Source: Homarus americanus (taxonomy: Eukaryota > Arthropoda > Malacostraca > Decapoda > Nephropidae). Taken from it: DNA of 64,000 bases. A program made the position numbers and the translations under genes. A model generated the notes under the pieces. The model was not told where the DNA came from. It did not search any database and saw only the letters and a list, made by a program, of their open reading frames with translations. Positions 45,490-56,166 of this stretch are shown piece after piece; the first letter of the stretch is position 1, and each line of letters opens with the position of its first letter. Where the stretch lies: contig NW_024726235.1 of NCBI RefSeq assembly GCF_018991925.1, positions 3,907,162 to 3,971,161 on the forward strand, read 5' to 3'.

Positions 45490-48105
45490 CCAAATGGCCC
45501 CACTAGAGGTGGCTATGCTAAGGGAAGGAGGTCAGTGGCCTGTGTAGGATCACTCCACTGTTCTTGATAATTTTATCAAGGGCTATTTTGAAGCCCAGTA
45601 CTGTACTGTTCTTGATTCCACAGCTTGGGCTGGTAGACCGTTTCATAGGTCTATCACCTGTGTGAAAAGTATTTCCTTATATGTATTCATTTTGCATGAT
45701 AACTTGGTGAGCTTGTAGCTATGTCCTCTCATGTTGGGGTGCGTGACGTCACAAAGAAATGTCCCGGGTTCACGTTTTCTGTTGCTTTTATATTTTGAAT
45801 GTTTGAATGAGATCTGCCCTGTTGTGCCTTTTCTGGAGGGCTATTAGGGCCAATTGCAAGAACGGTTATGGGGTGTACCACGCCATTTACGATGACCTTC
45901 TTGCCCTGGTCTTTTTCAGCAATATCGCCTCTAACACATGGAATTCTGCACTTTTCGAAGCTTTGGAGGAGTCTCGAAACAAGTTTCCTGGTGGGAATTA
46001 TTAGCTAGTGCTGTACTCAAAATATCGAAACTTCGAGATCTCTCCAGAGCTTCAAAAGGGTGGTATTCCTGAAACAAGATCAGGGCAAGAAGGTCATCGT
46101 AAACGGCGTCGTACACCCAACGACTGTTCTTGCAATTGGCCCTTAGTCCTAAAGCCCTCAGTCTACTTGGATAATCGAGATGACAGTTCCAGAACCATCT
46201 TAGTCACTCTGCGTTGTGCCTTTTTTAGGGATGTTAGATCTTTCTGGAGATAGGGTTTCCATGCCTGTATACAGTACAGTAATCCAAGCTGTGACGTACT
46301 TGGGATTTGTACAGTTGAAGGAGCATTTTCCTCTCTTTGTATTCAAACGTATGCTTTATAGTTCCCAAATCTCGATTTGCTTTTCTCACTGCTGCCCCCA
46401 CTTGTTGCGTTCCCTTCAGTGAATGATCTATCACAATGCCAAGATCTTTCTCCTTATTGACAGCTCATTCAGGTCTTCTAGCATTGTTACGACATCATCC
46501 TGACTTGATACCTTCCCAAATACAGTATCTTCATATCATCTGCAAACTTGACAATGTGGCTTTATATATTTTCATGTCATTTACTGTATGTAGATCACAA
46601 AAAAAGTGGTTTCAAGGATAGGCCCTTGTGGTACTCCACTGAGAACCTTTTTCCATTTGGAATATACTTCATTTATTTCCACACTATGTTGCCTGTCTTT
46701 GAACCACTTGTTAATCTATGTCAAAATCTTGCCTGTGATGCCATGTGCCTGGATCTTGGAGGCAAGTCATGCATGTGGGACTTTGTCAGATGCCTTGGAA
46801 AATCCATGTACAGCACATATACTGGGAAGCCTTGGTCCACATATTTTGTACCATTTCACATAATATGAGTAAGTTTATTAAACAGGATTTTCTTTCCATG
46901 AAACCCTGTTGTGATGCATTGATAAGACTGTGTCGGTTGTTAGATGATGGCGTCCCTCATAATTTTCTCAAAGAGTTTACATTTATGTGTTGTTGGCTGA
47001 TCTGCCTGTAGTTTTCTGCTGCACTTGTCCTACCCTTCATGTATTCTGGAGTGACATTGGTTGATTTCCAGTCCCCCAGGATTTTTACCTTGATCCAAGG
47101 ATTTCCTAAATAAGAATCTTAGTGGGGTGAAAGTCTCGTTTGTCACCTCCTTTATCACCGTGGTCTGTGCTCTGTTCACTCCAGGGGATTTGAATTCTTT
47201 CAAGCTCGCTTTTTTCATGTTGATGATATCGTCTGTAATTACTATCTCTTAATTAATTTTCTTCCCCTGAAGTATACAGTACATTCTTTTAGGTACTGGC
47301 ATGTTATCCATTGTCTCTTATGTGAATACCCTGTACCGATGCAAAGTATTAATTTAAGGTATCAGCTGTCTGTCTGTCATCCTCCAGGGCCATGTTGTTT
47401 TCTTCCTTTAGAGGGCTGACAGTACTTACTTAATATTTTGGACTAATTTCATATTGAAATGCTGTTTGGCTGATCTAATTTCCTGATTTGCCACATTTAG
47501 GTCTCTGTGTATACTACATTATCAGTAGGGGATGCCTTTTCCTCCAGTGTTTCTTCCACATCTGGTATTTTCTCTTGCAGGCTTTCCTAGTTTTATGATT
47601 CATTCACCTGGTTTTATTCCCTCTTCTCTTTGTTTTATGGGGTATACATTCCTCTAGTGTTAACTCCAGGATTTCCATGAAGTTTTGTATTGATTCATCT
47701 ATGTCTGACTCCTCGAATGATTTCTTCTCAGTTAAATCTCTCTAGTTTGTATCTCATGAGCTGGTAATCTTCATGGTTGAAGTCATAGTATTTCTCCTCG
47801 ACTACTCTCTCTTGACTATCAAAGCTTGTATCCCATCTTAGTACTACTATATGTAGTGATCGCTGGTCAGAGTTAGCTTCTCCCCAATGTGGACCTCACC
47901 CACCATAGCCTCCTCAGTCTTCTAGAATAAATCTAGAATGTTGTCTCTCCTCGTGGGTTCTGACACGTGTAATGTAAGAAATGAGTCTTGACTGAGATCA
48001 AGGAATTTTTCTCCCTCGGCTTGTGGTAAGATTCACCCAGTCTATTGTCTCATGATTAAAATTGTGGCATTCTCCAACAAAATCTACACACTTAATTGTC
48101 TGACA
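45490..48105 (-). pseudogene. CR1-like LINE ORF2 remnant (EN to RT C-terminus), broken
   Basis: Read on the minus strand from about 48100 downward, an endonuclease part gives CVDFVGECHNFNHETIDWVN, then FLTLHVSEPTRRDNILDLF and LTLTSDHYI (the SDH catalytic signature). The RT part follows: LKEFKSPGVNRAQTTVIKEV with TNETFTPLRFLFRKSLDQGK (47030-47218), then AVRKANRDLGTIKHTFEYKE with LYKSQVRHSLDYC (46234-46434). The C-terminus reads MRGHSYKLTKLSCKMNTYKE, ILFTQVIDLWNGLPAQAVES (about 45580-45740). Several frameshifts and stops are present. A MITE interrupts it at 45847-46142. It lies antisense within the intron between the LysM and next exon. Confidence 0.85.
45847..46142. mobile_element. PIF/Harbinger-like MITE nested in the LINE
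   Basis: The element is 296 bp with terminal inverted repeats starting GGGCCAATTGCAAGAAC. Inverted similarity extends about 65 bases inward (GTGTACRACGCC, ATTTACGATGACCTTCTTGC). It is flanked by TTA on both sides (45844-45846 and 46143-46145). A 3-bp TTA/TAA duplication and GGGCC ends are typical of the PIF/Harbinger superfamily. There is no transposase, so it is non-autonomous. Its insertion into the LINE postdates the LINE. Confidence 0.82.
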
Positions 48106-48245
48106 TTTTCATATGACTGGTTATTCTCATTACAAAGCAAGAATTACTTTTAAAATAGCCAACTACAGAACCATATTAAGAAAGAATTTCCTATACAGTA
48201 CAGTATTGTACGTTAAAGAAAATTATCTTGATATTAATTTTCCAG

Positions 48246-48424
48246 ACCCGTTAGCCCAAATTCGACCTCCCTCACCAATACAACGAGGCGACCTCAAAAC
48301 TCCAGTATCACCCCATACCTGCCCTCGAACACCAGCCAATTCAGTGGATATTGAAAAATCATTGGACCGTGAATGTCTAGAGAAGTTTTTGAAGATCAGT
48401 GTCCGGCATATCACAGATGGACAG
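48246..48424 (+). CDS. OXR1: OXR1-like gene, linker and first part of GRAM-like block
   Basis: The acceptor ATTTTCCAG|AC and donor GGACAG|GTGAGT bound 179 bases, phase 1 in and phase 0 out. With the preceding G it encodes DPLAQIRPPSPIQRGD, a Pro/Ser linker, then SLDRECLEKFLKISVR followed by HITDGQ. The last motif is a hallmark of OXR1/NCOA7 proteins, where it opens the conserved GRAM-like block that the next exon completes with GVVAGVLLVTPNAVMFDP. The boundary lies about 140 bases from the edge of the antisense LINE. Confidence 0.95.
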
Positions 48425-49375
48425 GTGAGTGTGCCACAGTGAACACTTAATTGTCAACTGTACAGAAACACCTACAGTAAAGAAACTTGCATAGATATTA
48501 AGCATTTCAATATTGTACATGCTGTTGATAATACATATCTATCAGTCATCATTGTTTAACATAGTATTATTAAGATTTGTTACTTTATTGGCCTATGCAT
48601 TTTCATTAGTGCAAACTGTTGTTATGTAGCTATGTTTCTCAGTATCTCTCACCTGATATGCCTATAGAAGAGCAGAAAAGAGGAAACATTCCTCACTGAG
48701 AGGTGGGCCCCTTCCACTTTTCAAAAGTGTCAATCTAACTAAATCTTAGATAAAGAAATTTGCCTAACCTACAGGTCATTGCCAAGTGACCAATAAGGTA
48801 CCTCATTTGGAAGAACCTTTGCCATTGCTTACCATGGTTAAGGGGCTTGACACATTCCACTGGCTGGTTACACTGTAACCCAACCCCATGTTCAGCAAAT
48901 TAAGCCCAAGGCAGGGGTTAAAGCTCAAATTTTGATGATTGTCTCCAGAGCCAAGCCCTCCAAACCTTGAGTGGATCTGGAAGGCTGTAACCTTAATGCA
49001 TAAATTATATCATCCAATATTAATATATTGCACCAACAAATTCTAAGATTTCCAACCAGTAAGACAACTAGAGATAGTGATGAGTGGGTAAATTTTATAG
49101 CTCAAGGGAATAACGTACTGTACAGTACTACAAATTATTCCAAACAAGGTAGTGTGGGTTTCTTCTGGACATGAGCACAAGAGATCACATTGGTCAGGAA
49201 GTCCTGTATTCTTTGGACATGATAAGAGTTTCAGGCATAGTGAAGCAGTTGAGGCAAAATCATGTTTTTCTTTTTAATTTTAATGAATTTGTCCAGGGTA
49301 TTTTATAGCAAATTGTGTGTAGAATACGGACACCAGAGAAATGTTATTATTTTTTTGGTACCTGGTGTCCATGAT
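48425..49375. other. Intronic sequence, nothing recognised
   Basis: No exon or repeat family is supported in this interval. Confidence 0.4.
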
Positions 49376-49387
49376 CAAACAAAAAAA

Positions 49388-49520
49388 AATTTCATCTTTA
49401 AAGCCATAATGGATTGGAACAATTTACCTAACCACATTTAAACTTGTAATATTATCAAACACTTTAAAGATAAAACTAAAAAATACATAACGGATGAAGC
49501 GCCAGGAAGAGAGGAGAGCA
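49388..49520 (+). pseudogene. LINE ORF2 C-terminal fragment
   Basis: One frame reads FIFKAIMDWNNLPNHI, stop, TCNIIKHFKDKTKKYI. The pattern K-A-x-x-D-W-N-x-L-P followed by F-K-x-x-x-K is the usual C-terminus of jockey/CR1-type LINE reverse transcriptases. An internal stop and the lack of upstream RT motifs show a 5'-truncated, decayed copy. Confidence 0.65.
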
Positions 49521-50027
49521 AGTTTCTACATTATTAACCTAAGAAGGTTATATTGTTGACGCGATCCATCAGCCTCGGATAGTCTAAGCTTGTTGTAATT
49601 ATCAAAAAATTTTCACTCTTATTCTTGTAGATTCATTATTGCTGAAAGATAAGCCATGGTATTATATGCCCTTGTAAATGACCATTATGGTGTCTTAGTC
49701 AGCCAGGCACTGCAAACGAGTATTGTCCAGACCAACTCCTTTTACTGTTTTACCAGGTATTTCATCGATTTCTAGTGTTCTAGTTAATAAGTAAACTTTC
49801 TGTTGCTTGATAACAATACTTACATTACAGTATAGAACTTAGGTACATCAGTTTATACAATCAGACCATTTCGTCATTAACAATTAATCGATGAGATCAG
49901 ATTCCCTGACCATTGGATTCATTGTTTGTACGGCATTTTCGACCTTTTTGTGCACGGTTTCTGTTGATTGCTCTGTGAAGTGTCCTCCGTGATTTTTGCT
50001 GTTTTCTCCAATTTTGTTGTGTTAGCC

Positions 50028-50147
50028 ATGAATATGGAAAGACAAGGTAAGAATGTTCCCAAGAAGCATTCTGGTGATCGAATTGCCAGCGGTGAACGTA
50101 AAAGAAAGGCTATAACACTTGAAGAGAAGCTAGGTGTGTTAGGCTAG
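50028..50147 (+). pseudogene. Tigger/pogo transposase N-terminal fragment
   Basis: The ATG at 50028 opens MNMERQGKNVPKKHSGDR then IASGERKRKAITLEEKLGV and stops. The KRKxITLEEKL segment is the start of the CENP-B/pogo N-terminal helix-turn-helix. Homologous sequence occurs on the minus strand at 60719-60826 ([15 protein letters not shown]). The copy is cut short and an 845-bp MITE follows at once. Sequence at 51003-51075 after the MITE matches 60494-60575 in inverted orientation, so it is probably the other part of the same element. Confidence 0.65.
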
Positions 50148-50155
50148 TTACTATA

Positions 50156-51000
50156 CAGTGGTCCCTCGGTTAGCGAGCACAATTCCTTCCAGAAGGTTGC
50201 TCGTTAACCGAAAAATTCGTTAAACGAAACCATTGTTTCAATGAGTTTTTGGGTAATTGGTTCCAGCTCACTAAAAATTACATACAAACTAAAAATAAAT
50301 GCAGTAAAGTACACTTACTTTGAGATGTGCATGTAGAAGGCTCATGGTTGATGATGATGATGATGATGGGAATTAGAATGGAGGTGGAGGAGAAGGGAGA
50401 AGAGAAGGCATTGGGTTGTAAGAGAAGTCACCCCATGCTGCCATTTCACCCATAAAATTTTAGTTCACTTGGTGTAATTCAAGATTATTTTCTTTAAATC
50501 AACACTGCACTGCGCTATATATTATCAATATGTGAAATATATTTCAAAATGACCAATAATTTGACTGGAAACACAGAAGAAAAGCATTTATGTTGAAGAG
50601 TCTCAAACAAGATGTTCCTTCCTCTGAACTGGTAAACAAACTAACGCCAAGCTTGGTGTGTTGAGTGGCTGTTTGGCGCGCAAAAAACTAGCTTCCTGTA
50701 CTTCAATTATGTTCATTAATTGTTAAAATGACTAAAAAATTTAATATATATAAATTTTTTAAAATTATTGAATAGTACAACCTTCTTGATATTTACTAAA
50801 ATGATAAGGAATTTGTCCTAAAACCGATTACTGTATTGGCGGACTAATACTACAGCTGGTGGGCAGCCAAATGCAGGCGAAAACATGTTGGAAAAAATTC
50901 GTAAGGAATTTGTCAACCGAGGGTTTGCTCGTTAACCGAAGTGAAGAATCTTATGGAAGGTAATTCGTTAACCGAAATCTCGTTAACCGAGGGATCACTG
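50156..51000. mobile_element. TA-flanked MITE, CAGTGGTCCCTCGGTTA ends
   Basis: The element is 845 bp. Left end CAGTGGTCCCTCGGTTAGCG and right end CGTTAACCGAGGGATCACTG are inverted repeats. TA on both sides (50154-50155 and 51001-51002) is the target duplication of Tc1/mariner and pogo elements. Sub-terminal GTTAACCGAA motifs repeat at both ends. There is no intact transposase. A relative lies inverted at 61661-62474. Confidence 0.85.
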
Positions 51001-51099
51001 TATTTGTTTCAACTTTGAGTAATCTGCACGAACCCTATTTTCTCTGTAAGCCCTGTTATTTTTATTGCATGAATTTCTATAGCGCGAGGTTTCACAAGA

Positions 51100-51300
51100 A
51101 CACAATTATCGCATTGTAGCAGAAATGAAAGTACACACAATCGTACATACAGAATGTGCAAAAAGATAAAAGAAATGATTATCATAAGGTCAAAAACATA
51201 CAGGAATAAACATTTCATATGTGTACATGAGTTGACACACAGCGGGGAATGGGAGGGGGGAGCACTGTGCGAGATCTCTGCTGTTCTCTGTCTCGTACCC
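51100..51300. other. Intronic sequence, remainder of Tigger-like element
   Basis: The first part up to about 51130 continues the similarity to the element at 60494-60980; the rest is unassigned. Confidence 0.4.
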
Positions 51301-51378
51301 CATGTGTTGTGAAACGATTGCCAAATGGGAACGCAATATTATTGTTAGTATTATTATTATTTTTTTATTTTATTATTT

Positions 51379-51379
51379 C

Positions 51380-51465
<86 letters not shown>

Positions 51466-51468
51466 CAT
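51379..51468. repeat. (ATT)n microsatellite
   Basis: An ATT run of about 28 units with one ATTAAT interruption. Confidence 0.95.
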
Positions 51469-51499
51469 CATTGCTTTATTTATTCCTCACATTTACTGA

Positions 51500-52240
51500 T
51501 ACACTATGCACGTAACACAGTTCAGGCAGGCAGTCATCCAGCTGACTCAAGAGACATGTGTGATTGCTGGCTGTGTAAGCCATGACCTTACATGGGGGAA
51601 GAGCGTCCAGCTGGCCGCAGTTACAGCTTACTGCCTCAATTCATGTGTTCATTTCCCACACATACACACTCATGCTTTTCATTTTTCTTATTTTATAGTT
51701 TTTTATTATATTTTTTATATTTCTAAACCACATTAGAGTTTAGAGGACAGTATCGTAATGATGCACTCTTGGAGCACAGAATCCCCAGTTTGTCAGACTT
51801 CCCTACTGGGTTTTCCCAGTGGGTCAAACATTTTTAAACCAAATTTTGATTAATCATTAAACAAGAAGGGGTGTTAAAAATTATTTATTGCTAAGTGGAT
51901 CAATGGTAAGTGAGAGGTACCTGTAATTGAAATTTAGGTTTTTTCCCCCTTGGTGATTTTTGTGGTAGTATATACCTACAGTGGATATTATACAACTATT
52001 TATGATGCATCACAGGGTGTCCTTGTTATATGTTGAGTTGATATACATCATTTCACATTTGTATGTCACTAACAAATATAGGAAGAATTTTTTTATTATA
52101 CAGTACTGTACACTTACATCATATGTTTCATATCAGTATATGTCATTTGCATCATCCATTGTTTTATGGTAAGTCTGTGTGTATCCAAATATTGTTCATA
52201 AATAGTGTTGAAAACATCTAATATAATATAAAAATAACTA
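51500..52240. other. Intronic sequence, nothing recognised
   Basis: No supported exon. Confidence 0.4.
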
Positions 52241-52342
52241 CAGTATTACCCCGCCTAACGCGGTTTCACTTAACGCATTTTTTCATATACGCGGTGCCTC
52301 GCCAGAGCTGAACTTTCACTTAACACGGATTTTTTCCACATA
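52241..52342. mobile_element. Partial TA-target element interrupted by the next one
   Basis: It begins TA-CAGTATTACCCCGCCTAACG, a relative of the neighbouring ends, with TTCACTTAACRC sub-terminal repeats. It runs to the TA at 52341 where the 1.04-kb element begins. No matching right end was found beyond 53383, so this looks like a solo or truncated end into which a second element inserted. Confidence 0.6.
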
Positions 52343-53380
52343 CAGTTGTACCCCACTTAACGCGGTCAATTGAACCCAGAGGGTCCCGCGTTAAGTGAAA
52401 TCCGCGTTAAGTGAACAACAGAACATATGGGATTAATTCCAATAGAAACCGGCCCGACCCCCAAACTCCACTTTTTGAAGGCACATACCTATGTTGTAGT
52501 AAAAATAACATCTTAATTTTATGATGGTACATGCACACAATTAATACTTAAGAGAAATAGAGAAATACAGTCGCCAAGTTAATGTCCATTCAAATAATGG
52601 ACTCGACTCCCTCCCCTCTCACACTACACAGCCGGCTAACAGATGGTCCGTCGGGGGATGGGAGTGTTGGACTGACCAGCGGTTGGAAGAGGGGGGAAGG
52701 CAAGGTGGGGTACTTTGATTGACAGATAATGTCGTGAAGAATATTTTTTCTTTTATTAACTGAAGATATGTGTTTTAGCTCATAAAATTCATACAAATTA
52801 CCCGGCCAGAATATAATTTACATTGCTGGAATTCTTATAATTTGGTGACCATTTTGAATATAAACATCATATATTTTGCATTAGACATACAAATTTTAGA
52901 TAAAATGTTTTCTCTGAGTAACTATGTTATCTTTTGTGCAAAATATATGACATTTATATTCAAAATATTCCTGGTCTTACAAGGAATCCAGCAATGTCAA
53001 TTGTATTATCCTAACTTTAGTTTGAGGTATTATTTATTAAAATTTAGTGGTTTTCCCCCAAAAATTTCTCAGAGAGGGAAGAGCCGGTAGTGTAGTGTGA
53101 GAAGAGGGGGAGGGAGTTGAGTCCATTATTTGAATGGACATTAACTTGGCGACTGTATTTCTCTATTTCTCTTAAGTATTAATTGTGTGCATGTACCATC
53201 ATAAAATTAAGATGTTATTTTTACTACAACATAGTTAAGTGTCTTCAAAAAGTGGAGTTTGGGGGTCGGGCCGGTTTCTATTGGAATTAATCCCATATGT
53301 TTTGTTGTTCACTTAACGCGGATTTCACTTAACGCGGGACCCTCTGGGTTCTATTGACCGCGTTAAGTGGGGTACAACTG
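52343..53380. mobile_element. 1.04-kb Tigger-like MITE with about 290-bp inverted arms
   Basis: The ends are CAGTTGTACCCCACTTAACG and its complement, flanked by TA (52341-52342 and 53381-53382). The two arms (about 52343-52636 and 53085-53380) differ at only a handful of positions over nearly 300 bases. They carry sub-terminal ACTTAACGCGG / CCGCGTTAAGTGA repeats. The centre of about 450 bases is AT-rich with no transposase motif. The arm identity suggests a young insertion or gene conversion between arms. Confidence 0.9.
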
Positions 53381-53382
53381 TA

Positions 53383-54457
53383 TAATAAGTATTAAAAATA
53401 CAGTACCCTACAAGTGTTATGCTGTACTGTATTTCTATCACGCCAAAATATGTCAGTTGCCTCTCTCACGATTGTATGTCATGCCAATATTATACGTAAG
53501 TAACCATAGAATTTGCAGAAAATTCATCTCATTATGCACGTGTGCCTTATGAATAAATAAAATTCTATACTCTCTACAGTAATATAAAAATATAAAAGAA
53601 AACTTAGGAGAGTAGGATATATTCTGTTGGGAGAGTGCATCTAAGAGTAGCAGGCAGTTTGACAACACACCGGGACTCGCTAGACTACTGTATATCTCAC
53701 TGCGGACATTTAAATCACGCGTGTTCCAACATAAAAAATTTAAATGTATAAAACTTTATTCAGTTCTTATACAATGTAGGGTTTGCATGTAAGGAAATGG
53801 AGTGAGAAATAAGACACAAGTTTGATCAGATTTATTTCAAGTTCCTATTGCTAATTATATCTGATTAATTGAGATACCAGTAGGCTATAGTCAGATGTTA
53901 TAATTCATCAGTTTTCTGTCAAGTTACATGGATACCTCTGTCTTAAAAATGTTTGATTCCTAAATTTTCTTTCATTTATCCCTCAATAAGCCTTAGATTG
54001 AGAAAATTTAATATTTTCATATACAGTACAGTAATGGTAAATGACAAAAAAATAACATTTTGGTAATTTTTTTTAATTGATATAAAAAATTATTTTATTT
54101 AAAAGAAATAAATCCTGATTCTTTTCCAAACCTGCTCTAACCATAGCAGGAACTGGCAGGGGGTTGTCCTCATGAAGGTACAGTATCTTGCAAGGCAAAC
54201 CCCTCCCCTCTCAGCTATGAAATGGGGTTCCAAGATTCAATCCTCCTTTTATACAAACAAAATTAACCTTTCCTGAGTGAAAGTAAAAGATAGATTGGGA
54301 TTTGTTCATATGTTTGTAGGTGTTAATGGAGAGTTTAAAATAAATTATATTGAAACAAAGTGTACTTCAGTAAAATATGTAAAACAATGGTCACTCTTGG
54401 AACAAGAACAAGATGTAAACATTTATATGCTTACAGTATTTTGTTTTACCTCCTCAG
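53383..54457. other. Intronic sequence, nothing firm
   Basis: No exon is supported. TACAGTA/TACTGTA heptamers occur at several points. Confidence 0.4.
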
Positions 54458-54645
54458 GGAGTTGTGGCAGGCGTCCTCCTAGTGACTCCAAATGCAGTAA
54501 TGTTTGATCCTAATGTGTCTGATCCTCTGGTTATTGAACATGGGCCTGAAAGTTATGGTGTCATCGCTCCTATGGAGTTCGTTGTTAATGCAGCACTCTA
54601 TTATGACATTGCACATATGAGAGTTAAAGATACCAATCTACCAAA
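54458..54645 (+). CDS. OXR1: OXR1-like gene, GRAM-like block exon
   Basis: The acceptor TTACCTCCTCAG|GGA and donor CCAAA|GTGAGT bound 188 bases, phase 0 in and phase 2 out. It encodes GVVAGVLLVTPNAVMFDPNV, then SDPLVIEHGPESYGVIAP and EFVVNAALYYDIAHMRVKD. This is among the most conserved parts of OXR1/NCOA7 proteins outside TLDc: the VLLVTPN and HGxExYGVxxPMxxV segments belong to the GRAM/PH-like fold. Joining the previous exon reads HITDGQ-GVVAGVLLVTPN with no break. Confidence 0.97.
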
Positions 54646-54854
54646 GTGAGTATAATTTGCAAAGATTGGTGCACAGTGTGATGAAATAGTACTGTACAGT
54701 AATTGTATGCATCAATTATTAATGCACTACATGTAAATTTATGTTTTCTTGTATGGTGTTTATTGTAGGTATTGTAGGCTTGACTATTGTTTGTTTAGAT
54801 ACTGGCAATGTTATATCAGCTTATTTACAGTATTTTTTTTTTTCATCCATGAAG

Positions 54855-55440
54855 GCCTGAAATTCCAAAGCCAGAGATCTACTGGGGCCCAAGTCACGTG
54901 GAGCGTACTGGGAGCCAAGAGTCTCCAGGGAAGGATGCGTCTCTCAGCAAAGATGCAACTTTTCCTGAATTAGCAGCATCCCAAGATGATAATGATTCAT
55001 CATGTTCTTGTGGAGGTGATACACGTGAAAGTTCAGCATTTCCAAAGGCCTTTGAGCATGAACTCCTTACTCCCATAGGTTCAGATGTTTCTCCTGCTAG
55101 CGGTGATGGGCAACCCTCATCCGGACAGCCTTCACCTAGTGGCCTGCAGCAGCAAACAGGACCTGTTGCTGGAGATCTTACGCCGATAGCTGAGGCAAGT
55201 CGTCTAGAAGACTCCCATGCCACACCCCCAAGCCTTGCTCAAACCCAATGTGATAATACAGCTGCTCAGGACCTTGCTCAAACTGATTGGACTGCAGCAA
55301 CCACACAAATGGAAGATGAGTCCATGTGCAATGATAAGAAGAGGACCACTTCAGTTACTTTTGACCTAACTGGGGAGGGTGAAGAAGCCATACCAGACAT
55401 AGGAAGTGAAGCCAGTATACAAGAATCACGGAAGCAAAAG
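54855..55440 (+). CDS. OXR1: OXR1-like gene, long Ser/Pro/Gln acidic linker exon
   Basis: The acceptor CATCCATGAAG|G and donor CAAAAG|GTAAGC bound 586 bases, phase 2 in and phase 0 out. The split codon AA|G gives Lys, continuing NLPK-PEIPKPEIYWGPSHVE, a family-typical short motif after the GRAM-like block. The remaining roughly 180 residues are rich in Ser, Pro, Gln, Asp and Glu (for example SGDGQPSSGQPSPSGLQQQ) and should be disordered. A closing segment, TSVTFDLTGEGEEAIPD then SEASIQESRKQK, is more structured in look. The acceptor ends AAG, but the long T tract before it and the frame make it convincing. Confidence 0.95.
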
Positions 55441-55606
55441 GTAAGCAATGAAGCAAAGTTACAGTATTTTTAATCCATTGTCCTGTCATTTAAAAAATAT
55501 ATATATATATTTAAACTAGGAGATAAAAAGATTTGTATAGATTTTTTTTTACTTTTTTGTTATTATAACTCTTAACAATTTAGGCATAATTTTTTTTTTA
55601 TGCTAG

Positions 55607-55735
55607 TGGATATCACAAAGCCGGTTGTGGCGAACAGAAACAAGCTGCAACTCTTCGGCATCAGAAAAGTTAACTCACACCCATAAACCTGCAGCCTCAA
55701 AACCTTTGAGTGCTTTACGCTCGGGTCAAGCAGAG
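55607..55735 (+). CDS. OXR1: OXR1-like gene, 43-codon linker exon
   Basis: The acceptor TTTTATGCTAG|TGG and donor GCAGAG|GTGAGA bound 129 bases with phase 0 at both ends. It encodes WISQSRLWRTETSCNSSASE, then a basic/Ser stretch ending ALRSGQAE. There is no known domain. Since both ends are phase 0, the exon can be skipped without breaking the frame, so it may be alternatively spliced. Confidence 0.82.
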
Positions 55736-56046
55736 GTGAGAGTAAAGTAATGATGAACACAAAGTAGCAGTGCTAGTATGGTCATGTAGAAGTTTCAAGC
55801 AATTTAAGTCATTGAACTACAGGTAGTGAGTTTAGTAATAAGTATTACTTTAGATTTCTGATTATTATCTGTATCTGACCCCCATTATCTCTACTGTAAA
55901 AGTTGTCCAGTTGCTGTATCTTTTGAATTTTTTAATCTTACTCTTCATTTGTCTAGTTGATGAAATAGTACCATGAGTCTGTGATATTGTACCACGTTAA
56001 TATACATGTGATACCAGTGTTCTGTAAAATGGTATTGGTCATCTAG

Positions 56047-56166
56047 GAAGACCTTGTGAGTGATTGTACACAAGTTGACCACTCTGTGAGTATTCAGCCT
56101 GTCATTGGTGTAAAGTTGCCAAGTACTGGAAATAGGTTCAGAGAGGGAAAAGGAAGATTAATAACT
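56047..56166 (+). CDS. OXR1: Candidate optional 40-codon exon of the OXR1-like gene
   Basis: The acceptor GGTCATCTAG|GAA and donor ATAACT|GTGAGT enclose exactly 120 bases that stay open and are phase 0 at both ends, matching the exons on either side. It encodes EDLVSDCTQVDHSVSIQPVI then KLPSTGNRF with REGKGRLIT. The frame also stays open well past the donor. The acceptor has a poor pyrimidine tract and the interior has two other GTGAGT sites (56055 and 56086), so the boundaries are uncertain. It could be a cassette exon or a chance frame. Confidence 0.45.
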
